DNA from: Rhinopithecus roxellana
Lineage: Eukaryota > Chordata > Mammalia > Primates > Cercopithecidae
DNA length: 64,000 bases
Direction: 5' to 3'
Assembly (NCBI RefSeq): GCF_007565055.1
Contig: NC_044553.1
Coordinates: 104,321,858-104,385,857 of the forward strand
The first letter of the stretch is position 1; each line of letters starts with the position of its first letter. The notes beneath the pieces were generated by a model, which worked only from the letters and a program-made list of their open reading frames with translations, did not search any database and had not been told where the DNA came from. The translations under genes and the position numbers were made by a program. Below, one piece after another: positions 22,019 through 33,756 of this stretch.

Positions 22019-23924
22019 AGGTAGTAATCTAACAGTCCTCTCCACACACCGTCTTCAGGATCTCATCTCTCATAAAAGTATTAGCCACTTAACTCCATCC
22101 CGGCTCCAACTTTTCCATCTCTTATTCATAGAAGACCCCACTGTTACTTTAGAAGTTTGCTCCTCTCTAAATCCAGCCACTTTACTGCCAGGCTCTCTTA
22201 AACCATCCCATACTAAACATTCTTGTCCTGAGGTTCTGGAGGCTCAGCCCCCCAGCCACCTACACTTGCATGACCAGCCCCTTCAGAATGCACAACTAAC
22301 CCTATTTGTGGATGGCAGCTCCTTTATCAACCCTCAAGGAAACAGACAGGCAGGATATGCAGTAGTTACCTCTTCCACAGTTTTAGAGGCAAAACCCCTA
22401 CCACAAGGGACCACATCACAGCAGGCAGAACTCACTGCGCTAACCAAGGCACTCCTACTATCAAAAGGAAAAACAGTAAACATATACACAGATTCTAAAT
22501 ATGCTTTTCTAATCGCACACACTCATTCAGTCATCTGGAAAGAGAGAGGGTTTTTAACCACCAGCGGTACCCCTATTATTAACAAAAACCAAATACTCAA
22601 ACTACTAGATGCACTGTCGGCACCTTCCAAGGTAGCCATTATACATTGTAAAGGGCACCAAACTTCATCTAACCTGGTAGCAGCTGGCAACAATTTCGCT
22701 GATGTCACTGCCAAGTCAGCCGCCGGATTTTCCACTCCTAAGCCTCCTTCTGCCTGTTTTCTCTCCCCCCAGTATGCCCCTAATTACACTCAGGAAGAAA
22801 AGGCTAAGCTATTACAAAATCCAACAGCCAAACTAGCTACAGGTGACTGGATCTATATTGATAACGAACTAGTTATTCCTGAAACACAACTCCATACCAT
22901 TCTAACAGACATACATAATTCTTTACATATAGGACCCAAAGCCTTATATGATTTCCTAAATCCCCTCCTCCACTGTCCAACACTACAAAAACACTTACTT
23001 ACAATCAACCAGCAGTGCTCTACCTGTCTAAAGGCAAATCCTCAAGGTGCATTGCGTAATCCCCATCCCAGCCATCAACTCAGAGGACACCAACCAGGTG
23101 AAGATTGGCAAATTGATTTCACACATATGCCACGACATAAAAAATTCAAATACCTCTTAACCCTTGTGGACACCTTTTCCGGGTGGATCGAGGCCTATCC
23201 TACCACAGGAGAAACCGCTAACATTGTTGCCTCTATACTCACTGAACATATTATTCCTAGGTTTGGCCTCCCGGTCACTCTTCAATCTGACAATGGTCCA
23301 GCATTCATCTCTAAGGTAGTCCAACAGGTGGCAGCCCTCCTACACATCACCTGGAAACTCCACATCCCTTATAGGCCTCAGTCTTCTGGTAAGGTAGAAA
23401 AGGCTAACGGACTCATCAAACAGCAGCTCACCAAACTCTCAATCGAAACCCGGCAGTCGTGGGTAACTCTCCTTCCCTTAGCCCTGACCCGGCTGCGGGC
23501 AGCACCTCGAAGCCCAACAGGCCTCAGTCCGTTCGAATTAGTCTACGGACGGCCTCTAACCCTCCAACAAATACCTTCCCTGCCAGCCCCTTTGGCGAAC
23601 TACCTCCCATATCTCACTCTTCTCAGACAACTCCTAAGACAACACGCTGAGTTAGCACACCCTCCTCCAACGGATGCCTACAACCCACATCTCTCCCTCA
23701 GTCCTGGGGACCAAGTATACATAAAAGATATCCAAGCCAAAGACTTACAGCCCAAGTGGAAAGGCCCATACATTGTCCTCCTGTCTACACATACGGCAGC
23801 AAAACTCCTAGGACACACGCATTGGATTCATATTTCCCAGCTAAAAAGGGCCCCCACTGGGAACAATCAGTGGACATCAGTTCAACTTTCCCCCACTCGC
23901 CTCAAACTTACAAAACTTTCTTAA
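22005..23924 (+). pseudogene. pol: pol part 2: RNase H and integrase, intact frame
   Basis: The frame is open from 22005, with conserved content well before the first start-like codon at 22266. RNase H has all four acidic residues: VDGSS, the Glu in QQAELTAL, YTDSK and the Asp in NNFADV. Integrase follows: an N-terminal HHCC zinc domain (His in DIH and SLH, CSTC cysteines), the catalytic core with Asp in WQIDF, Asp in QSDNGP and Glu in GKVEKANG, and a C-terminal GPY/F block (WKGPYIV). These domains look complete and end at a normal place, 8 bases before the env ATG. Only the upstream frameshift separates it from RT. Confidence 0.94.
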
Positions 23925-23931
23925 CTAGTTC

Positions 23932-24132
23932 ATGCTTCCTGATCCCTGGCGCTTAGCTCGCTTTCTCACCCTCCTCTACATAAACCTATCAGACTTTCAA
24001 TATATAACCCCAGACCCATATCTACCTCCAGACAATAGTCCAGAGCAGTGGTTCTCCCGTCTCCTAACCTTCATCGAACATCTCCACTGCCCAATCCTTC
24101 CTTTCTGTTATTCAACTCCAAATTCATCCTGA
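23932..24132 (+). pseudogene. env: env, 5' remnant
   Basis: The ATG at 23932 starts a 66-codon frame just after pol, where env normally begins. It has a weakly hydrophobic N-terminal stretch (RFLTLLYINL) and then a Pro-rich segment. After about 51 codons it enters the first copy of the 112-bp tandem repeat and stops. Most of the surface subunit is missing. Confidence 0.6.
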
Positions 24133-24533
24133 GGTAATCATACTCAGGCACCCAATGGAGGCCAAAACGGCCCCCATTGAAGGCTATTTCTCGTGCAACT
24201 GCCCAATCCTTCCTTTCTGTTATTCAACTCCAAATTCATCCTGAGGTAATCATACTCAGGCACCCAATGGAGGCCAAAACGGCCCCCATTGAAGGCTATT
24301 TCTCGTGCAACTGCCCAATCCTTCCTTTCTGTTATTCAACTCCAAATTCATCCTGAGGTAATTATACTCAGGCACCCAATGGAGGCCAAAACGGCCCCCA
24401 TTGAAGGCTATTTCTCGTGCAACTGCCCAATCCTTCCTTTCTGTTATTCAACTCCAAATTCATCCTGAGGTAATTATACTCAGGCACCCAATGGAGGCCA
24501 AAACAGCCCCCATTGAAGGCTATTTCTCGTGCA
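24086..24533 (+). repeat. Four tandem copies of a 112-bp unit inside env
   Basis: Copies lie at 24086-24197, 24198-24309, 24310-24421 and 24422-24533, each starting 'actgcccaatcc'. They are almost identical. Copies 1 and 2 share 'taatcatactc' where copies 3 and 4 have 'taattatactc', and copy 4 has 'aaaacagcc' where the others have 'aaaacggcc'. A following 'actg' at 24534 marks the right edge. The unit is not a multiple of three, and every copy changes frame and carries stops. Confidence 0.97.
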
Positions 24534-25060
24534 ACTGATCTCTCTCTCTAAAACTCTTAACCATACAGCCACTAACTGATCCCTCTATGTCCCCGTGTCC
24601 TTGGTCCCCAGTCTAACTCTATACAGCCAGGCAGAAGTAGCAGAGCTTTTCCAGCAACTTTCCATGCCACTACGCCACTCCCGTCAAAACTGGCTGTTTT
24701 TCCGCCCTCTAGTTATTGAAATCAGCTGAAAGCCTGGCCTCCCTGCAGCGCCGAACTACCTCAATAGCCTAAGTAGCTGCCCAAAACAGGCAAGCCCTAG
24801 GCTTGTTTACAGCTGAGAAAGGAGGCATTTGTCTCTTCCTTAGAGAAGAGTGCTGCTATTATGTTAGCAAGTCAGGCCTAGCAGACACTAACATTCAAAC
24901 CCTCAAATGCTTCCATACCTCGTTCCTATACTAATACTGTGCTTTATTTTATTCTTCATCCGTACGTCCAAATGCCAACCATGGGCCCCGACCTTAACAG
25001 CGCCCCTTAACAGCAGGAAGTAGCCAGACAGACCACGGCGCCCCTTTATCACTATTATCA
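24534..25060 (+). pseudogene. env: env, transmembrane-subunit remnant
   Basis: In the frame of 24830, the sequence keeps the transmembrane-subunit landmark C-x6-C-C (Cys codons at 24830, 24851 and 24854), preceded by the conserved heptad-like segment that normally comes before it. In-frame stops occur before and after (for example TAA near 24767). The fusion-peptide region is not recognisable, and the membrane span is at best a short hydrophobic run near 24935-24960. The remnant cannot make a working envelope. Confidence 0.75.
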
Positions 25061-25074
25061 ATAAAAGGTTGGAC
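25061..25074 (+). other. Weak polypurine tract before 3' LTR
   Basis: The bases before the 3' LTR read 'ataaaaggttggac', only a short purine run, rather than the long A/G tract that normally primes plus-strand synthesis. Either the tract has decayed or this element uses an atypical one. Confidence 0.45.
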
Positions 25075-25573
25075 TGTTTGGATGAACGGAGGCAAGATGG
25101 CGCACTTCCGGGTTCTTCATCCCCCCCCCCCCAACTTTTCCCGCGCGCGCGAAAATCCAGCCGGCGACCCGGGAAGGTGCAGACCAACTAGGCATGCGCC
25201 AGGTGATGTCAATCTGAAGAGACCAAGATTTACCTGGTCGCACCTGCGGAACGCCCCCGGACACGCCCGTGCCCCGCCTATCGCCCTCCCACTCCTAGAA
25301 AAGCCGCTCCGGAGGATCGCCACGCGCGGACTTCCCAGCTTCCCCACTGCGGTTGATTCCTCACTGCGGTCGGAACTGTTGGAACTCCGTCCGAGAGCTG
25401 TACGGGTGACTCTGGGGGCCCCTTTTGTCGGGGGGGGGGCCAACAGACCTCTCCCTACCCACCTTCTTCCCTTGAAGCTAGGTGACCAAAATAAACTTGC
25501 AGTTTTGCTCCTACCCCTTGCCTAGTCGCTGGTTCTTTTGTACCCGCTCTGGTGGTCTTAGAAAAACAAAACA
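25075..25573 (+). repeat. 3' LTR, 499 bp
   Basis: Ends TG...CA like the 5' LTR. Differences from it: C at 25127, C at 25180, A at 25563, an additional 9 bp at 25384-25392 (ACTCCGTCC) and one more G in the G run. The polyadenylation signal is at 25490-25495. The sequence after it (CCCCC) supports the target-site duplication. Confidence 0.97.
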
Positions 25574-25904
25574 CCCCCGACAGTGGAGACTTCAGTAACC
25601 AGAGGGAAACACTGCCCCTCTGCAGCACAAGAATACCACTGCCCAAAAATTATCCTCCTAGCTTAAAATTTAGAAAGATTTTTCCACAATCAAGTAGGTA
25701 TTAAGAGGTCCAAGGAGAAACCACCCACCTTGTTTCTTGACAAATAACTAGCCTGCTAGGTAAATGAAACAAAAAAACATGAATTTTTTAATAAAATGAA
25801 TATGTAAAAATATTGACAAATATGTAAAATATATGGAAAGGAAAGTAGTGTCTTCAAAAGGTAGAGGAAGTATTTACATGTGGAAAGAATTTACTACAGA
25901 TGGT

Positions 25905-26405
25905 AAGAATAGTGGCCCCCAAAGATGTTCATGTTCTCACCTTCAGAACCTTTGGTAGGATACCTTACATGGTGAAAGGGACTTTGCAGACATGCTTAAG
26001 ATTAAGGGTCCACTTGAAATGGGGAGGTCATCCTGCACTATTCAGTTAGGGCCAATCTAATCACAACATGATTAAAAACAGAGACCCTTTCCTGGCTGCA
26101 GAGAACCATTGCTGGCCCCTAAGACCTCAGTCTTCCCTTGCTGGCTTTGAAGACTGAGAAAAGCATCATCAGCCAAGGAATGCAGGTGGCCTCTAGAATC
26201 TGGAAAAGGAAAGGAAACGCATTCTCCCCACAAATCCTCCAGAAGGAACGCAACCCCGAAACCCGGGTCTTTGCCCAGTGAGATTCGTGTCAAACTTCTA
26301 ACCTAAAAAGCTGTACAATTTTTTTTTTTTTAAAAAAGGACCTGTTCCTGTTGAAGCTACTACATTTTTAATAATTTGTTACTGAAGCAATAGACAACTA
26401 ATATA
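25905..26405 (+). repeat. Old interspersed repeat, family X copy 1
   Basis: The markers 'gggactttgcaga', 'agccaaggaatgcagg', 'cagaaggaacgca' and 'aatttgttactgaagcaata' occur in fixed order. The same family appears at 27041-27530 (reversed), 29189-29500 and 47500-48330. I do not name it with confidence. Confidence 0.65.
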
Positions 26406-27040
26406 CAAGGGAACAAGAATGTCCTAAAGTAAGTACAAATCCTGACATATGAATAGGAGTAGACTAAAACCTATTTGTACTCTACTGAAATAGTTGAATT
26501 GCAAGGAAAAAGAAAAAGAGACAAGAAAAGAAAAGATTACCAGATAATTCCGCGGCCTTTCACTAGCCTCAGGGACACCTGAAAATTTGACCTTGAGTCA
26601 TATTCTCCTTAAAACTGAGAACCAAAATCATTTACCCACACATAGCTTACCGTCTACATTAACATGACTTTATTATTCCCCAACCTTAATCAGTATAACT
26701 TTACTGCTCTGGGAAGACAGAAATTACAAATAAATATATTTTTCATTTCAGGAATATCCCATCAACTCTTCAATAGAAAGCATCAACCCATCTTTGAGCC
26801 AAGATTCTTTGAATCCCTCTTCTCACCTCTTTTCAAAATCCTTGCCTTACAGTGTCCACCATGTCCACCAATCTTAAACCATTACTTCATGATCCTTACC
26901 CAATCCTAATCAATCCCCCCTACATTAAATAAATATCTGCCTTTAAGCCAGGCTTTAAGGTATCAGTAAATATCCCCACCTTGCCCTCTGCTCTTTGAGA
27001 CACTAGTAAGATTCTGTCCCATTCTTTCTCCTTTAGTAAA

Positions 27041-27530
27041 TTTGTTTCCTACTACTGCTGGAATCACCACAAATTTTGTAGGTTAAGACAACACAAATTT
27101 ATTATCTTATGGTTCTGAAGGCCAGTAGTCTAAAATGGGTCCCACTGGGCAAAATTCAAGGTGTCACCCGGGCTGCATTCCTTTTGGAAGCTCTATACAA
27201 TATCTCTTCCTGTGCCTTTTCTAGCTTCTAGAGGTCACCTGCATTCCTTCACTCATGGTACCTCCCTCCACCTTCAAAGCCAAAAATTGCATCACTGACT
27301 TCTACTTCCATTAAGTCCCATCTTTTTCTCTGGCTCTGATTCTTTTATCTCATTCTTTTACTTATAAGGACCTTTGTGATTACCCTGCACCCAATCTGAT
27401 AATCAAGGATAATCTCCCCATCTCAAACTCTCTAATCACATCTTCAAAGTACCCTTACAATGTAAAGCAACATCTTCACAGGATTGGGATATGGAATTTT
27501 GGAGGTCCATTATTCTGCCTACCATGCTAA
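27041..27530 (-). repeat. Old interspersed repeat, family X copy 2 (inverted)
   Basis: The reverse complement shows the family markers, including 'ggtaggcagaataatgg' and the 'catgagtgaaggaatgcagg' block. Confidence 0.65.
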
Positions 27531-28187
27531 CATGAGCAATAAACCCAACTGTGTCTTAGAAACAGGTTGTTCTTGTGATGTTCCAGAGAGCCAGGACTTG
27601 ACACAATCCTAAGTAAAGGAATTATAAGAAGCATGTTTATACAAGATTCAAGATAAATGAGAATCCAACAGAGGCCCATGTATCTAACCAAATCTTTGTA
27701 CTTAATTGTTATGATTGTCCATCAAGGAACGAGGATCAGGTATTGATGAGACGCACCTGCGTTGCAGATTGGGAAGGAGCCACATACCCCTGAGAATACA
27801 AGATGACTAACTACACATACACAAGCACACACATACAACCTAGACAACTAGTTAAGCATGAAATCTGAAGGAAGCCCAAGGCTGATAGTATTCCTAGGCT
27901 GAGACAGTTATGTTCCACTCAACCTAATCTCTCATGACTATATAATTCCATAGAGAGGAGTTACTAGGACAAAGTAAGCTATACCTGGGAGTCCAAAGAC
28001 TCTCACTAAGCCCTTTCTATGTGTGCTGTTTTGTTGTCCTCTCTGTATTCTTTCTTATGGATAGTAAATTTAGTTCTGGATAAAGCCTAATCTGTGTGTT
28101 TGATTGCCAATCTTAACTCACTGCTCATTGTTGCATAGAATGACACTTGTACCCTATACTGAAGATTATTTTTAAACATGTATGTGT

Positions 28188-28189
<2 letters not shown>

Positions 28190-28222
<33 letters not shown>
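28190..28222 (+). repeat. (TG)n microsatellite
   Basis: About 16 TG dinucleotides in a pure run. Confidence 0.95.
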
Positions 28223-28225
<3 letters not shown>

Positions 28226-28475
28226 ATGTGTGAGTATAAATAAATCCATTGTACATATATATATACAAAAAAATCATTCTTGGCTCATATTTCTTCTGCA
28301 ATACTACATGCTAGAGGAAATGAGTTCTGCTTAAAGCTTGAAAGTAGAAGGGATTATAATCTAATAAACCTATATCCAACCAAGTTTTTGCTCATCAGCA
28401 AATATAGCATACATGCTCAACCATACAGGAGCTCAGACAAAATATCACCTTATCTTTATTGAAAATAAGGACTTG

Positions 28476-28781
28476 GCCCAGGTGCAGTGGTTCACACCTG
28501 TAATCCCAGCACTCTGGGAGGCCGAGGTGGGTGGATTGCTTGAGCTCAGGAGTTCAAGACCAGCCTGAGTAACATGGCGAGACCCCATCTCTACTAAAAA
28601 TACATAAAAATTGACGGGCGTGGTGGTGCACACCTGTGGTCCCAGTTACTTGGGAGGCTGAGGTGGGAGGATCACTTGAGCCTGGGAGGTCAAGGCTGCA
28701 GTGAGCCTAGATCAAGTCACTGCACTCCATCCTGGGTGACAGAGCAAGATCCTGTCTTAAAAAAAGAAAAAAAAAGAAAAG
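28476..28781 (+). mobile_element. Alu element with target-site duplication
   Basis: Full-length sense Alu ending in an A-rich tail. It is flanked by 'aaggacttg' at 28467-28475 and 28782-28790. Confidence 0.95.
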
Positions 28782-29188
28782 AAGGACTTGAAGACACACT
28801 TCAGCTGCCCCCAAATCAAACAGAAAAGCAATATAAAAAGACTATAATAAAATCCAGTTAAACAAGCTTACATCTAAATGACTATATAAAAATATGGTTA
28901 CTATATTAATATAAACATTAAAAAATCATTCTTTAGGGAGACAATACACATTATAAAATTTTGATGTCATCACCTAGCTCTAAAATGAACTTTAAAAGAG
29001 ATGTACAAGGGAGGAAAAAGGTGAAACAAAATGTTAATGTTTTCAACTTACATATAGAAATATTATTTAATTCTTGAAAATTGAAAGGTAGTACTTAGTA
29101 TTGTGCCAAATGCAAACTCTCTAGAACATCACTAGAACAATGGGTCTCTAAAACAGAGTTGAGTTTATTGCTTATGTTGGTGTGGTAG

Positions 29189-29500
29189 GCAGAATAATGG
29201 CCCTCCAAAGATGCCCATATTCTAATCCCTCCAACCTGTGAAGATGTTATTTTACATAGCAAAGGAACTTTGAAGATGTGATTAGGAAATTTAAGATGGG
29301 GGGACTATCCCAGATCATCAGGTTGGGTGCAGGGTAATGACAAAGGTCTTTATAAGTGAAAGAAGGAGATAAGAAGTCAGAGTCAAAGAACGAGATGGGA
29401 TGTAATGGAAAAAGAGGTAAGAGGCATGCCATTTTTGGCTTTGAAGGTGGAAGGAGGTACCATGAGCCAAGGAATGCAGGAAATCTGGGTTTACATTCTG
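29189..29500 (+). repeat. Old interspersed repeat, family X copy 3
   Basis: 'ggtaggcagaataatggccc', 'ttataagtgaaagaaggaga' and 'catgagccaaggaatgcagg' are in order. A MIR piece follows from about 29525. Confidence 0.65.
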
Positions 29501-29524
29501 GTTGCGTGGATTCTGAAAAAACTG

Positions 29525-29690
29525 ATGTAAATTTTTTATTTAACCTCACTGTGACTCAGTTTTCTCATCTTTAAAAGGCACATAAAAATATCATTACCTA
29601 TCTCATGCAGTGGTTGCTATAATTTAGTCGTATAATGTATGTGAAGAGCATCTGTTATGTAGGAAACAATAAATGTTAGCTGTTATTGTT
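29525..29690 (+). repeat. MIR remnant
   Basis: 'tttaacctcactgtgactca', 'tctcatctttaaaaggcac' and 'aataaatgttagctgttatt' follow the MIR order in sense. Confidence 0.6.
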
Positions 29691-31337
29691 AATGGAGAAG
29701 TATAAGTTCAAATATATTATTTTTAAGCAGTAAAAAGAAAGCAATAGTAAAATTATAAACTCTGAGGGTGAAAAAAATAAAAGAAATGATGGTCCATATT
29801 GCTTAAGAAAAAAGAAAGACAACAGCAGTGAAGCATGGAAAATAGCATGAAACCAAAATGATAAGTAACAGTAAAAACTGTTTAAGTATAAACAGGCTAA
29901 TCAGCCTTAATAATGACAAAAACTTGGATTACTTTTTAAAATCCCACAGCATGTTGTATGTAAGAGGTACTTTTAAAGAGAAAGGAAAAAAAATTATGTG
30001 TAGGAGAAATGCTCTTATATTATCTCTTTATTTTGTTTGCCTCTGTTCAAACATTTTAAAGGAGAAATATTGAAACTAAAAGCATAAGCAAACATAAATT
30101 AAGGCAGGCATGGCAATAGTAATATACAACAAAGCCATATTCAAGATCAAGTGCATTACATGGGATTTTAAAATCTTATTTTCATAAAGGGCAAAATTCA
30201 CAATGAACATATAAAACTCATAAATCTTAAGAATCAAATAATATGGGATTAGAATATATAATACCAAAAACAGCAGAAAGAGAAAAAAATTATTCTCAGA
30301 GTGGGAGATTTTAAGATAGCACCCGGGTCTTGAATAAATCAACTGCATAAAAATAATAATATAAGGTATTTGAACAATATTGTTTTTGTAGACATATGTC
30401 AAATTTTGTCTTTCCAGAGAAAAAATTTTTCTCAAATATTCATGGAACTGTAGCAATAATTAATCATATATAGAGCTATTAAAAACTCATTAGATTCTTC
30501 CCCCAAAAAAGCAGAAATTATACAAATCACATTTTCTGAAAATTAAATGAAATTAGACTTAAATAAAAACGGTTTTCAAAACAGCAAAAATAAAATAACC
30601 ACTAGAGAATAGAAAATACCCTCTTAAAAGAAGCTTACTGGAAAAAAATTCATAGGTTATAAAAATCAATATTAAATTATTAACTAAAGCCCTGATATAA
30701 GAAGTAGACATCTGGGTATCCCAGGAGAGATGGCACAGAAGAATGGAAATGTCTCCATCAGAATATCAGTCATGTTTCTAAGTCATCCTGGAAAAGGAAA
30801 ATTCCAGCTCCTTAGTTAACAAGGCATGGATAGTGCTGGATTCAGATTATAGTCTCTGTGATCATAAACAAATTACTTTTAAGATTTTTATAAACATTTG
30901 AGTGAAAGCTGCTCTCAGTATTCTTTATTACCAAAATCCAGACTAAATGTAACTTGCCTCACAATTACTATCAAGATTCCAAGGCTCTAAAGCCAGAAAG
31001 GGAAACTTGGTTGTAGCATTTCCCAAAATATATCCCTTAGTGTGTTAGTAAGTGCTGTGGTGTGAACAAGGAGATGGAGGAGGCAGGAAATTCATAGCCA
31101 AAGTGCTTAGAAAATGTTAAGTTAAAGAAAATGAAAATATTTCCGTGGATGCAAGATTTCTCAGATTCTTTAATATTTCAATATGCATTGTGAAATGTTA
31201 GAAGAAAAACTAGCACAAGTGCTTCATAAATTTAGATGATCATTAAACTTTTCTTCTCTAAACATCTCAAGAGACTGAAGTGCTACACACTAGGTTTTGG
31301 GAAACACTGTCTTGCTGAATTATTTCTATGAGCTTGC

Positions 31338-31362
31338 GCTCTCTCTCTCTCTCTCTCTCTTA
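31338..31362 (+). repeat. (CT)n microsatellite
   Basis: Pure CT run of about 12 units. Confidence 0.9.
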
Positions 31363-31424
31363 TTAAATCTGTTTGTTACATTTTATTGTGGCCACATGGG
31401 TCCTTGCCAATGGTGAAGCTTTCC

Positions 31425-32995
31425 CAACAAAAGGCCAAACATAAACTCAGACACCTATAGTCAATTGATTTTTGACAGAGGTGCCAAAAACACGCAATGG
31501 GGAAAGGACAGTTTCTTCAATAAATGGTGTTGGGAAAACTAAATATCCACATGTGGAAGAATGAGAATTGATCCCTCATAAGAATCAACTAAACCTAAGC
31601 ATAAGACCTGAAACTGTAAAGTTATGAGACAAAAACATAAGGAAAAAGCTTCATGACATTAGTTTGGGAAGTGATTTCTTAAATATGACCCCAATAGCAC
31701 AGACAAACAAAGCAAAAATAGACAGTAGGATTCCACCAAACTAAAAGGCTTTCGCATAGCAAAGGAAACAATTCACAGAGCAAAGAGACAACCCACAAAC
31801 TGGGAGAAAATATTTGCAAATCATACATCAGATAAGGGGCTAATATCCAAAATATACAAGGAACACAAACTACACAGTAACAAGAAAACAAACAACCCTA
31901 TAAAAATGGGCAAATGGCCTAAATAGGCATTTCTGAAAAGAAGATATACAAATGGACAACAGATACACACACAAAAAAATAATGTTCAACATCTCTCATC
32001 ATCAGAGACATGCAAAATAAAACCACATGAGATACCACTTCACACTTGTTAGACTGGTTATTATCAAAAAGATGAATGACAACAAGTGCTGGTGAGGATC
32101 TGGAACCCTGAACACCACTGCTGGGAAAGTAAATCAGCACAGTTATGTTGGAAAACAGTATGAAGTTTCCTCAAAAACTTAAAAATAGAATTACCATACA
32201 ATCCAGCCATCTCACTTCTGAGTATATCCAAAGGAACTTAAATCAGTACATCAAAGAGATATCTGTCTACACCCCTATGTTCAGTGCAGCATTATTCACG
32301 AGAGCCAAGATATGGGAACAACCACAGTGCCCACTGATGGAGTTACACACACATACACACACACACACGTATATTATATATATACACATACACATATACA
32401 TATATACATACATACACAATGTATTACCATTCAGCCTTAAAAAAACAGGAAATTCTGTCATTTGCAGCAACATGGATGAGCCCGAAGACACATGCCAAGT
32501 GAAATGATGGGTGCAGAGAGACAAATACCACATGATCTCACTTATACATGGAATATAAAAAAGTCAAACTTATAGAAGTAGAGAGTAGAATGGTGGTGAC
32601 CAGAGCCTGGAGGAGTGGAAACAAAGGGGAGGAATGGAGAGATGTTGGAGAAAGCGTACAAAATTTCAATTAGACAAAATGAATAAGGTCTGGTCATCCA
32701 TTGCATAGTATAGTAATCATAGCTCATAATAATATACTGAATTACTTCAAAATCCCTAAAAGAGTAATTTTAAGTGTTCTCACCACAAAGAAATGATAAA
32801 TATGTGAGGTGATAGATATGTTTATTAGTCTGGTTTGATCAATCTGCAACATATACATGTATCAACAAATCACATTGTACCCTATAAAATATAAGCAAGT
32901 ATTATTTGTCAATTAAAAATGAAATAAAACTCATAAATAAAAATAAATAACTAACACAATCTGTTAAAAAAAAAGAAAAGAAAAAGAAAAAAGGG
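31425..32995 (+). mobile_element. L1 3' end: ORF2 C-terminal region, 3' UTR, A-rich tail
   Basis: Starts with the ORF2 passage 'cacctatagtcaattgattt' and proceeds through 'gggctaatatccaaaatata' and the 3' UTR block 'gatctcacttatacatggaa' to an A-rich tail at about 32965-32997. There is no intact frame. A CA/TA microsatellite interrupts it at about 32343-32420. Confidence 0.88.
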
Positions 32996-33406
32996 AAAAG
33001 GGGCAACAAATAAATGAAAAACAAAAAGCAATAATCATCATTCTGTGATATTACAACTAAGCCATAGCTCTTTGGTGCTTGATATCAAACTTTAAAAAAT
33101 AATAAAATCTAGATTTTATAAATCAGATATGGGGAAGCAGGTTAGGCAGAAGGTTGGTCTATAGAAGCCACCAAGCACTATCAGCTATGAGAGACAAAAA
33201 GTCAAAAAGGTATCATAGGGCACACGAACACTGTCCTTCAAAATAGTGTTGGCTAGACAGGCTCCCAAGCAGCAAATGTGGGAGAAGGCAAAGCCTGAAA
33301 GTTTTCTTCTCTCATGAGTTCTCTTTTAATTTGTTATTATTATTACATTTTCCACAATAATATTGCAAATCAACAAATGCCTAATATTCTTTTAGCTTAA
33401 GCTCAC

Positions 33407-33756
33407 TGTGTTAGTCCATTCTCATGCTGCTAATAAAGACATGCCTGAGACTGGGTAATCTGTAAAGGAAAGAGGTTTAACGGACTCACAGTTCCACATG
33501 GCTGGGGAGGCCTCACAATCATGGCAGAAGGTGAAAGAAGAGCAAAGGCACGTCTTACATGGTGGCAGGCGAGAGGGCATGTACAAGGGAACTCCTCTTT
33601 GTAAAACGATCAGATCTCATGAGACTTATTCACTATCACAAGAACAGCATGGGAAAGACCTGCCCCCGTGACTCGATTAATTCCCACGACATGTGAGAAT
33701 TATGGGAGCTACAATTCAAGATGAGATTTGGGTGAGGACACAGCCAAACCATATCA
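33407..33756 (-). mobile_element. THE1/MST-type solo LTR (ERVL-MaLR)
   Basis: The reverse complement opens with 'tgatatggtttggctgtgtc' and ends with 'gaatggactaacaca'. These are the hallmark ends of THE1/MST LTRs, at the right length (350 bp). No internal sequence adjoins it, so it is solitary. Confidence 0.9.

Larger units (their letters stand above)
18001..25573 (+). mobile_element. Endogenous retrovirus, HERV-F-like (probably HERV-Fc) provirus
   Basis: The 7573-bp provirus has the order 5' LTR, primer site, leader, gag, pro, pol, env remnant, 3' LTR, all on the plus strand. The left flank ends in six C and the right flank begins with five C after the terminal CA, consistent with a 4-6 bp target duplication in a C run. 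The primer site is complementary to tRNA-Phe, which defines the HERV-F groups; the low-copy HERV-Fc subgroup is my best guess from the open reading frames and near-identical LTRs. It is antisense to the host gene and ends 1.26 kb from the next coding exon in gene orientation. Gag and pol have frameshifts and env is largely deleted, so it cannot make all its proteins. Confidence 0.95.

Noticed and set aside
23932..25060. A possibly intact envelope gene
   Set aside because: Most of the surface subunit is missing, the tandem array shifts frame, and the transmembrane remnant has in-frame stops.
24903..25525. Open frames of 68-147 codons across the 3' LTR, and matching ones in the 5' LTR
   Set aside because: GC-rich LTR sequence gives long chance frames on both strands. 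Retroviral LTRs of this type are not known to code.
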